Shown here piece by piece: positions 1 through 6,808 of a stretch of DNA of 12,424 bases. The notes below the pieces were generated by a model. That model worked only from the letters and a program-made list of their open reading frames with translations. It was not told where the DNA came from and ran no database searches. Made by a program: the position numbers and the translations under genes. Each line of letters starts with the position of its first letter. The first letter of the stretch is position 1. Source of the DNA: an uncultured Clostridia bacterium (lineage in GTDB: Bacteria; Bacillota; Clostridia; Oscillospirales; CAG-272); assembly GCA_947624945.1 (NCBI GenBank), contig CANQMJ010000069.1, positions 1 through 12,424 of the forward strand, read 5' to 3'.

Positions 1-1412
1 CCGCTGCTGCAGGCGTAAACTTCCGTATAGCCGCAGGCTTTTGCCATATACGCAAGCGCCGCCGCCGTGAAGTAGCAGAAGAACGTGCTTATCGGCACGC
101 CGTTTATGCCTACCGCCTCAATACCGACGAGTATGTATGTGAGGACGATCTTCACAAACGATCCCGCCAGCATCGAGATTATCGGCTTGCGCTCATATCC
201 GTACGCCTGAAGCAGCGCGTTCGTCACCGAAAGCAGGCACACAAAAACGATCGCCGGCGCCACTATCGTCAATAGCGGCGCTCCCATCGCGGCGTCCTCT
301 TTTCCGTAAAGCATGCGTATTATCGGCTCCGCCATGACGGACAGTCCGAGCGCGCACGGTATCGCCATCACGCACGAAACACGCAGCGACATATGCATGA
401 ACGCGGACGCGCGCTCGCGGTCGCCCTCGGTCAGAGTCGCCCTTATCATAGGAAGAAGCGAATACGATATGGGATAAACGAGCGCGGGCGGCAGGTCGAA
501 CAGCGGACGAACGCATAGGCTCCAGTTCCCGTAGAGCGCGTTCGCGGTCGCCTCGTTATGCCCTATCGACATGAGACGGCGCATCATTATCGGCAGATCT
601 ATCGCTTCCGCGACGCTGAGCATCGACGCGCTTATCGTTATCGGTATCGCGACAATTATGAGCCGCTTCAGTATCCGTATCGCGGGCGACACGGGCGCGT
701 CGTCGTGCGTCACGTAATCTTCGTTATATTTCTGCTCACGGAAGAATGTCTTTGCGAGCACGAGATACAAAGCTCCCAGCGCGACGCCGAGCGTCACGCC
801 GAGTATCGCGAACGCGGCGACGTACTTTATCTCATAGCCCTGATCAATCGCCCACAGCGCCATTATGACGCCGATTATGACCTTCATCACGGACTCGATA
901 AATTCCGACACCGCCGTCGGCATCATCTCCTGATAGCCCTGGAAATATCCGCGCAGCGCGCTCGAAACACAGATGAAGAACATCGTCGGTCCGAGGAAGA
1001 TTATGCTGAGCTGCGCGTTCGGCGACTTCGTTATCTGCGCGAACGCACCCGAGCCCGCCATCATTATGACCGTGCCTATTATGCCGAGCACCGTGAACAG
1101 CCACAGCGTCACGTTGCATATTTTTCGCGTTTCGCGCACGTTGCCGCGCGCCCGCGACTCGGAGATAAGGAGCGACACGCCGGTCGGCAGTCCCGTCGTC
1201 GATATCATGAAAAGGCACGTATAGACCGTATACGCCTGACTGAAATATCCCATCCCCTCGGGACCGACGATATTTTCAAGCGGTATCTTCATGAAGACGC
1301 CGAGTATTTTATTTACTATGTTCGCGATAGTAAGTACGAGAACGCCCGAAAAGAACAGCTTCGTCGATCGCTTTGTTCCCGTTTTCGTCGTTCCCTTTCC
1401 CGTATCGTTCAT
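1..1412 (-). CDS. SpoVB/MurJ-like polysaccharide biosynthesis (MOP superfamily) membrane protein, partial
   Basis: The gene is open to the window's left edge: 470 codons are present from the ATG at 1412-1410, and the C-terminus is missing. Reading the minus strand gives a very hydrophobic polytopic protein. After a short basic, Thr/Lys-rich N-terminus comes a first membrane segment, then the family-typical stretch GPEGMGYFSQAY (about residues 50-61) and ISTTGLPTGVSLLISE (about 70-85). This matches the SpoVB branch of the MOP (MurJ/MATE-like) flippases, normally about 500-550 residues with up to 14 helices. Family members move lipid-linked precursors across the membrane; SpoVB acts in spore cortex synthesis and MurJ exports lipid II. 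The substrate here cannot be decided from sequence, and Firmicutes often carry several paralogs. A GGGGG run (1419-1423) lies 6 bases before the start. The gene follows the uridine-kinase-like gene by 37 bases and is probably cotranscribed with it. Family placement is firm; the exact role is inferred. Confidence 0.85.
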   Translation of the reverse strand, partial: MNDTGKGTTKTGTKRSTKLFFSGVLVLTIANIVNKILGVFMKIPLENIVGPEGMGYFSQAYTVYTCLFMISTTGLPTGVSLLISESRARGNVRETRKICNVTLWLFTVLGIIGTVIMMAGSGAFAQITKSPNAQLSIIFLGPTMFFICVSSALRGYFQGYQEMMPTAVSEFIESVMKVIIGVIMALWAIDQGYEIKYVAAFAILGVTLGVALGALYLVLAKTFFREQKYNEDYVTHDDAPVSPAIRILKRLIIVAIPITISASMLSVAEAIDLPIMMRRLMSIGHNEATANALYGNWSLCVRPLFDLPPALVYPISYSLLPMIRATLTEGDRERASAFMHMSLRVSCVMAIPCALGLSVMAEPIIRMLYGKEDAAMGAPLLTIVAPAIVFVCLLSVTNALLQAYGYERKPIISMLAGSFVKIVLTYILVGIEAVGINGVPISTFFCYFTAAALAYMAKACGYTEVYACSS

Positions 1413-1449
1413 TAGATGCCCCCAAAGGATGATATTATGTCTTTATCGT

Positions 1450-2358
1450 TTAGTGCATGAACTCCCGCAATACAGAGCTTTCAGGCACGAGAGACTGCGC
1501 TATCTCGCGCACATCGCGCACCATCGAAAGCAGCCGCGCCGCCTCCGCATCGTACGCGCTGCCGACTCTCATGCGCGACAGTACCGCGCGCAAATACTGG
1601 CGTATGACGCCGACCTCGTACGGCAGAAGCGAATCTATTCTGACGTCGCAAGCGCCGACGCGCGGCTCTATGTTGACTATCTCGTTTTCTCTGACCTCGT
1701 CCCAGAGATAAAACGTCGTCTCCGGACTCGCCGAACGGTACGCATAATCGCGCACGAGACGGCGCATGAGCCTCACCTCGTGCGGCTCGAACGTGACGCC
1801 GCCGACCTTGAGCTGCTGTCCGACCGAGATGTGAACGCTCACGTTGACATTCTCGTCGAGCGCGCCCACTATCTCGGGATAAACGGTCTGTATACCCTCG
1901 AGTATCACGACGTCGCCCTCTCCCGCCGACAGCGTGCGCTCGCCCGCGCGCGAGCCTGACTTGAAATCGAACACCGGCATCACCGCGTCCTCGCCGCGCG
2001 AAAGCGCGTCCGCGAAGCGCTTAAACGCTCCGACGTCGATAGACGCTATCGTCTCGTAGTCGGGTTTTATCTCCCCCGACTTTGTCACCTTCACTGCAGC
2101 GTCGGCGCGGTCGCGGTAGAAATCGTCGATACTCACCATCTGCGACCTTACGCCGCGCGACGACAAAAGCGCCGTCATACGCTTCGCCGTCGTCGTCTTG
2201 CCCGAGCACGACGGGCCCGACAGCGTCACCGTCCTCGCCCCGCGCGATATTATTTCGTCAACCGCCGACAAAAGCTGAAAGTCGAATCCGCGCTCGCACT
2301 CCGCGATATATTCCGACGCTTCGGCCTCCGTATTATAGCTTTGCGGATTATAAACCAT
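1450..2358 (-). CDS. Uridine kinase-like nucleoside kinase (PRK/URK P-loop family), short form
   Basis: A 302-residue P-loop kinase of the phosphoribulokinase/uridine kinase family, which phosphorylates a nucleoside, probably uridine or cytidine, using ATP or GTP in the cytoplasm. Visible motifs are the Walker A GPSCSGKTT (residues 48-56), the substrate-site DDFYR (78-82), FDFKSGSR (130-137), the Walker B-like VVILEGI (150-156) and the lid region RRLVRDYAYR (199-208). The sequence resembles the C-terminal kinase half of the roughly 550-residue Clostridia proteins annotated as nucleoside kinase or uridine kinase, which carry a TGS/threonyl-tRNA-synthetase-like N-terminal half. That half is absent here: only about 40 residues precede the P-loop strand. 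The start at 2358 is supported by an AAGGAA ribosome binding site in the 15-base gap after hemZ, and no in-frame continuation exists upstream. Kinase fold is sure; the exact nucleoside substrate is inferred. Confidence 0.88.
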   Translation of the reverse strand: MVYNPQSYNTEAEASEYIAECERGFDFQLLSAVDEIISRGARTVTLSGPSCSGKTTTAKRMTALLSSRGVRSQMVSIDDFYRDRADAAVKVTKSGEIKPDYETIASIDVGAFKRFADALSRGEDAVMPVFDFKSGSRAGERTLSAGEGDVVILEGIQTVYPEIVGALDENVNVSVHISVGQQLKVGGVTFEPHEVRLMRRLVRDYAYRSASPETTFYLWDEVRENEIVNIEPRVGACDVRIDSLLPYEVGVIRQYLRAVLSRMRVGSAYDAEAARLLSMVRDVREIAQSLVPESSVLREFMH

Positions 2359-2373
2359 TTTTCGTTCCTTACT

Positions 2374-3951
2374 TTACTTTATCTCAAACGCATCGCCGTT
2401 CCCGGAGTCTCCGGCATAAAACGATTTTATCTTCTCGTTCACTTCGAGCATCTGCGCGTCCCTTGCCTCCGCGTCCGACTCCTGTAAATATTCATACGGA
2501 TATTTAGGCGTAAATATGCGTCTTATCTTCGGCGCTTCCGTGTCCTCCTGACCGCCCGTGCAGTCGCGCGGCATGACGAGCCTGTTCACCGCTCCTGCGC
2601 CCGCCGATATGACGGAGTGTATCTCCTCCATCATGAATATGTTGTAGAGTCCCTCGTATCCTTCCATCGCAAATCCGACGTTTTCGTAGTTGCCCACCGT
2701 GTTCTTTTGACGGTATACGTAATACGGGCGGTATCCAGTCTCCTTCGCGCGTATCTGTGAATAATCTACGCTCTTGCCCGCGTCCTTATTCACGCGCGAA
2801 TAAACGGACGCGCCGTGCTTCAATATGTCCGCCGATTTTTTGACTGTGAACGTGTGGACGGTCAGATTTTCGGGGCGCATCTCTATCACCTTGTCGAGCG
2901 ACTTTGAAAAGCTGAGAAAGTTCTCGCCCGGAAGTCCAGCGATAAGGTCCGTGTTGATACAGTCGATGCCGGACTTTACCGCCATATCGAACGCGCGGTA
3001 GAAGTCTTCGGCTGTATGGGCTCGTCCGATGCTCTTTAATACCTCGTCGTTTATCGTCTGCGTGTTGACGCTCACGCGCGTCACGCCGAGCTTTTTCGCA
3101 ATATGCAGCTTCTCCGGCGTTATCGTATCGGGACGTCCCGCCTCGAGCGTATATTCCGCGAGCGCGGACACGTCCGTGTTCGCCGCGACGCATTCGAGCA
3201 CGCGGCGCAGCTGTTCCTCCGTCAGTATTGTCGGCGTGCCGCCGCCGATATAAACGGCCGCGACCTTGAGCCCGAGCTCGTTTATGAGTTTGAACCGCAG
3301 CTCAATCTCGCGGCACAGCGCGTCCACATAAGCCGGTATCAACGCCGTCAGCTTTCTTGACGTATACGCGACGAACGAGCAGTACGCGCACCGCGACGGA
3401 CAGAACGGTATCGAGATGTAGACGCTGCAATAGCCGCTGTAATACGGCTTTGCTATCCTCGCCTCAAGCTGCGCTATCTCCGTCACGAGCGCCGCCTTCT
3501 TCGGGAAGAGCGAATACTCCGCACGGAGCGCGGCGCGCGTCTTTGCAGCCGAAAATCCGCGGCGCAGGTATTCGCTCGCCACCTTTGCGGGACGAACGCC
3601 TACCATTATACCCCACGACGGCGAATAGTGCATGAAGTCCGCACCTGCCGCAAGCATCGCCGAGCCCGCCGCAAGCTTCGCCGTCATCTCGGGCGTGTTT
3701 CCGCCGTCAAAGTCGACGCGTCTCTCCATCGACGAGAGCCGCGTCCTGTCCGATATCGTCGCACGGGCAACGACGCCGTCAGCGTCGGCGCGTATATCGA
3801 AGCTGACGCCCGGCGAGTCCGCGTCCGACTCCGCGTCGAGCGCGTCCGCCTTGGCGCCGAACTTCGCGCCGGGCCAGAATATCATGCACAGCGTCTGAAA
3901 ATAATATTCGCTTATTCTGATCTTTCCGTCCGTGTTGACTCTCAGCTTCAT
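2374..3951 (-). CDS. hemZ: HemZ-type radical SAM protein (oxygen-independent coproporphyrinogen III dehydrogenase-like)
   Basis: A 525-residue radical S-adenosylmethionine enzyme. The iron-sulfur motif is in IPFCPSRCAYCSF, with cysteines at about residues 184, 188 and 191 (CX3CX2C), followed by GGGTPTIL (236-243) and EAGRPDT (270-276), as in the HemN/HemZ/HemW group. An N-terminal region of about 170 residues precedes the radical SAM core, and the later segment YRPYYVYRQKN, with NVGFAMEG and ISAGAGAVNRL after it, is characteristic of HemZ rather than HemN or HemW. HemZ members are annotated as coproporphyrinogen dehydrogenases, but their true reaction in anaerobes lacking a full heme pathway is not well established, so the heme role is inferred by family. 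The start at 3951 matches the expected HemZ N-terminus; its AAAGGA lies about 12 bases upstream, rather far. In many Clostridia hemZ sits in the rel-dtd neighbourhood, as here, 30 bases after dtd. Confidence 0.92.
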   Translation of the reverse strand: MKLRVNTDGKIRISEYYFQTLCMIFWPGAKFGAKADALDAESDADSPGVSFDIRADADGVVARATISDRTRLSSMERRVDFDGGNTPEMTAKLAAGSAMLAAGADFMHYSPSWGIMVGVRPAKVASEYLRRGFSAAKTRAALRAEYSLFPKKAALVTEIAQLEARIAKPYYSGYCSVYISIPFCPSRCAYCSFVAYTSRKLTALIPAYVDALCREIELRFKLINELGLKVAAVYIGGGTPTILTEEQLRRVLECVAANTDVSALAEYTLEAGRPDTITPEKLHIAKKLGVTRVSVNTQTINDEVLKSIGRAHTAEDFYRAFDMAVKSGIDCINTDLIAGLPGENFLSFSKSLDKVIEMRPENLTVHTFTVKKSADILKHGASVYSRVNKDAGKSVDYSQIRAKETGYRPYYVYRQKNTVGNYENVGFAMEGYEGLYNIFMMEEIHSVISAGAGAVNRLVMPRDCTGGQEDTEAPKIRRIFTPKYPYEYLQESDAEARDAQMLEVNEKIKSFYAGDSGNGDAFEIK

Positions 3952-3981
3952 TTTGACGCCGCGTCCTTTCGTTTTTCTTAC

Positions 3982-4437
3982 TTATTTTTGCGGGAGCGTA
4001 TGCGAGTCGAGCGGGATTATGACAGGCCCGTCCATCGCCATGTCGACCGTCATTCTCGCGCCGAACATGCCGTGCTCGGTGTGTATGCCGTAGCCGTTCA
4101 TCGTTTCTATGAAATATTCATAGAGCGGCAGCGACACCTCGCGCGGCGCCGCGCGCGAATAGTCGGGGCGCGTGCCCCTGTGGCAGTTTGCGAGCAGCGT
4201 GAAATTCGATATGACCAAAGCCTCGCCGCCGACGTCGCGCACAGACAGATTCAGCTTGCCAGCCTCGTCGCGGAAAATGCGCAGCTTCTGTATCTTGTCG
4301 CACAGCGTTCGCACGTCTGTCTCTGTGTCGCCGACCTCGACGCCGAGCGCTATCATTACCCCACGCCCGCATTTTCCGACGCTCTCCCCGTCGACGGAAA
4401 CCTCCGCCCTGTGTACTCTTTCAACTATCGCTATCAT
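3982..4437 (-). CDS. dtd: D-aminoacyl-tRNA deacylase with variant signature residues
   Basis: A 151-residue protein that is recognisably Dtd over its full length, the usual size for the family. Dtd removes D-amino acids (and glycine wrongly attached to tRNA-Ala) from tRNA in the cytoplasm. The N-terminus MIAIVERVHRAEVSVDGE, the RIFRD...GKLNL segment and the EHGMFGARM segment all fit. The two catalytic signatures are altered. The usual SQFTL is SNFTL (residues 77-81), and the usual NxGPxT reads MDGPVI (135-140), keeping the Gly-Pro that discriminates chirality but losing the Asn and the Thr. I checked these codons directly on the minus strand. The gene starts 9 bases after the rel stop, and its ribosome binding site (AAGGG) overlaps that stop codon, suggesting translational coupling. 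The rel-dtd order is common in Firmicutes. Probably active, but the substitutions leave some doubt about specificity. Confidence 0.93.
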   Translation of the reverse strand: MIAIVERVHRAEVSVDGESVGKCGRGVMIALGVEVGDTETDVRTLCDKIQKLRIFRDEAGKLNLSVRDVGGEALVISNFTLLANCHRGTRPDYSRAAPREVSLPLYEYFIETMNGYGIHTEHGMFGARMTVDMAMDGPVIIPLDSHTLPQK

Positions 4438-4446
4438 ACATCGCCC

Positions 4447-6762
4447 TTAATTATATCCGCGCACTATGCGCACGACGTCCTTGATGCCTCGCAGACGCGA
4501 TACTATCGAGTTGTAGTGGTTCATATCCTTGCACGCGACCTTGAGACTGATAATTATCTCGTCCTCCGTCTGCTTCTTCGTCATTATCTGCAACAGCGAT
4601 ACCTTCATGTCGGCGAGTATCGCCGTTATCTCGGCGATTATCGTCATGCTGTTTGCCGCGTATATCTGGAGCAGCGCCTCATACAGATCGCCCGGTCTTG
4701 AATCCGTCTCGTCCCAGTGCGCGGTCACCCATCTGTCTGGGTCTGCGCCCGGCGCGCTCATCGCGCCGATGACGTTCGGGCAGTCGCGCTTGTGTATGGA
4801 TATGCCGTACCCCTTCGTGATAAATCCGATGACGGGGTCGCCAGGCAGCGGGTTGCAGCATTTTGCAAACTTGACCTGCATGCCCGACACATCGTCGACG
4901 ATTATACCGCCCGACGATTTGACGCGCTTCGTCGGAGCCTGCACCTGCACCTGTTCGGCGCGCGTTATCTCCGGCAGCGCCTCTATCTTCGCGATGCGCT
5001 CGTACTCGTCGCGCAGCTTAGACGATATTTTCGATATCGAGATACCGCCGTAGCCGAGCGTGTTATAGAGGTCGTCCGCAGTCTGTATGCCTATACGCTT
5101 AGCAACAGTCAAAACGATCTCGTTTTTCTGCGCGTCCGTTATCTCATGCGCGAACCGCGCAAACTCCCTGTCGACCTCGTTTTTGCCGACGACGATGTTC
5201 TCCGCTCGCTTTTCCTTTTTGAACCACGCGCGTATCTTGCCTCTCGCCTCGCTCGTTTTAGCGATCTTGAGCCAGTCGCGGCTCGGTCCCTTCGACGCCG
5301 ACGACGTCAGAATCTCGACGATCTCGCCGTTCTGCGGGCAGCTGTCGAGCGGCGTTATGACGCCGTTTATCTTCGCGCCCACCATCCTGTGTCCGACCTC
5401 GGAGTGTATCGCGTACGCAAAATCAACGATAGTCGCGTCCTGCGGCAGCGCGATAAGGTCGCCCTTCGGCGTAAAAACGAATTTTTCGTCGTGGTAGACG
5501 TCTATTTTGAGCGCGTTCATGAACTCGTCCGGATCGCGCGTCTCGTCCTCCGTCTCGATGAGCTTCGATATCCATTGAAGCTTTCTGTCGATCTCCGCCT
5601 TCGACTGCTCGCCCGACTTATATTTCCAGTGTGCGGCGATACCGTATTCCGCGATCTGATGCATCGCCTTGGTCCTTATCTGCACCTCGAACGGTATGCC
5701 GTCCTTGCCTATGACAGTCGTATGCAGCGACTGGTACATGTTCGGTTTAGGCGTGGAGATATAGTCCTTGAACCGCCCCGGCATCGACTTATAGAGCTCA
5801 TGTATGATGCCGAGCGCCGTGTAGCACTCGAGCTCTGTGTCGACTATTATGCGAACGGCGTAGAAGTCGTAGATCTCATCGAAGTTCTTTTTCTGATTGT
5901 ACATCTTGTTGTAGATGGAGAATACGGTCTTGACGCGTCCCTCGAGCGTGAAGTTGATATTGTACTCCGACAGCTTCTTCCCGATTTCTTCCTGTATGTT
6001 CTCGATGAAATCCCTGTTCTGTCCGTACTTTTTCTCGATATAGTCGCTGACCTCCGCGTACCCTATCGGGTCGAGATACGACAGGGCGAGCCGTTCGAGC
6101 TCCTGCTTTATGCGCTGGATACCGAGCCTGTGCGCGAGCGGCGCATATACGTACATCGTTTCTAGCGCCGTCGCGCGGCGCTTCGACTCCTCCTTCGCGC
6201 CGAGCGTGCGCATGTTGTGGAGCCTGTCGCAGAGCTTGATGAATATGACGCGTATATCCTTCGACATCGCAAGCAGCATCTTGCGCACGTTTTCGACCTG
6301 CTGCGCCTTCTTGTCCTTGATGTCGATAGACACCATCTTCGTCAGCCCGTCGACGAGATTTGCAACGGTCGGACCAAAACGGCGCGATATCTCCGCGATG
6401 CTCGTCTTGTCGCCGCAGTCCTCCACCGTATCGTGGAGCAGCGCAGCAATTATCGAGTCTGTATCGAGTCCGAGCGACGCCGTTATCTCCGCGACCGCGA
6501 CGGGGTGGTATATATACGGCTCGCCGGATTTTCGCGTCTGCCCCTCGTGCAGCGATTTCGCGTACTCGTACGCCTCCGATATACGCTCGATGTTATACTG
6601 CTTGCCGTATGATAAAATAGATGTCAAAAGCTCCTCGCGAAGCGGATCGTTCTCCGATTCGGCAACACCGCCTGCCGCGTCGTCCTCATTCTCCGCCGCC
6701 GTGACGCTTTTATCTTCGGTCATTTCTTCCGTTTTTTCGGTGTTATCTCGATCATCCGTCAT
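4447..6762 (-). CDS. relA: Bifunctional (p)ppGpp synthetase/hydrolase, long RelA/SpoT homolog
   Basis: A 771-residue long RSH protein that makes and degrades the stringent-response alarmones ppGpp and pppGpp. The N-terminal HD hydrolase domain looks intact: His86 in YIYHPVAVAEI, HDTVED at 110-115, and LCDRLHNMRT at 177-186. The synthetase domain (about 270-390) has YDFYAVRIIVD, the RFKDYI motif at 330-335 (the basic RxKD form seen in bifunctional Rel rather than the acidic form of monofunctional RelA), YQSLHTTV and EVQIRT. A TGS domain (about 427-487), a Cys-Cys...His...Cys zinc-finger-like domain (CC at 635-636, His657, Cys661) and a C-terminal ACT domain (about 695-771) follow. All expected parts are present, so both activities are predicted. 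The first 40 residues are an acidic, low-complexity extension. The start at 6762 is supported by a well-spaced AGGAGC. It lies 46 bases downstream of recJ and just upstream of dtd. Confidence 0.97.
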   Translation of the reverse strand: MTDDRDNTEKTEEMTEDKSVTAAENEDDAAGGVAESENDPLREELLTSILSYGKQYNIERISEAYEYAKSLHEGQTRKSGEPYIYHPVAVAEITASLGLDTDSIIAALLHDTVEDCGDKTSIAEISRRFGPTVANLVDGLTKMVSIDIKDKKAQQVENVRKMLLAMSKDIRVIFIKLCDRLHNMRTLGAKEESKRRATALETMYVYAPLAHRLGIQRIKQELERLALSYLDPIGYAEVSDYIEKKYGQNRDFIENIQEEIGKKLSEYNINFTLEGRVKTVFSIYNKMYNQKKNFDEIYDFYAVRIIVDTELECYTALGIIHELYKSMPGRFKDYISTPKPNMYQSLHTTVIGKDGIPFEVQIRTKAMHQIAEYGIAAHWKYKSGEQSKAEIDRKLQWISKLIETEDETRDPDEFMNALKIDVYHDEKFVFTPKGDLIALPQDATIVDFAYAIHSEVGHRMVGAKINGVITPLDSCPQNGEIVEILTSSASKGPSRDWLKIAKTSEARGKIRAWFKKEKRAENIVVGKNEVDREFARFAHEITDAQKNEIVLTVAKRIGIQTADDLYNTLGYGGISISKISSKLRDEYERIAKIEALPEITRAEQVQVQAPTKRVKSSGGIIVDDVSGMQVKFAKCCNPLPGDPVIGFITKGYGISIHKRDCPNVIGAMSAPGADPDRWVTAHWDETDSRPGDLYEALLQIYAANSMTIIAEITAILADMKVSLLQIMTKKQTEDEIIISLKVACKDMNHYNSIVSRLRGIKDVVRIVRGYN

Positions 6763-6770
6763 AAATAACT

Positions 6771-6776
6771 GCTCCT
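6771..6776 (-). promoter_or_regulatory. Ribosome binding site of rel
   Basis: AGGAGC on the minus strand lies 8 bases before the ATG at 6762-6760. It supports translation of the acidic N-terminal extension of Rel rather than a start further in. Confidence 0.8.
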
Positions 6777-6808
6777 GAAATATGTCTTTTGGCTCCCCGC
6801 TTCCCCGC

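Noticed and set aside
558..1415. 285-codon open frame on the plus strand opposite the SpoVB/MurJ-like gene
   Set aside because: The minus strand encodes a clear membrane protein here; the plus frame is Arg/His/Tyr-rich and lacks any motif.
3628..4701. 357-codon open frame on the plus strand spanning hemZ, dtd and the end of rel
   Set aside because: It crosses three real genes in antisense, has low-complexity Arg-rich sequence, and shows no family resemblance.
4717..6165. 482-codon open frame on the plus strand opposite rel
   Set aside because: Antisense shadow of rel with the same Arg/Leu/Tyr/Val-rich composition and no motif; rel itself is intact and fully explains the region.
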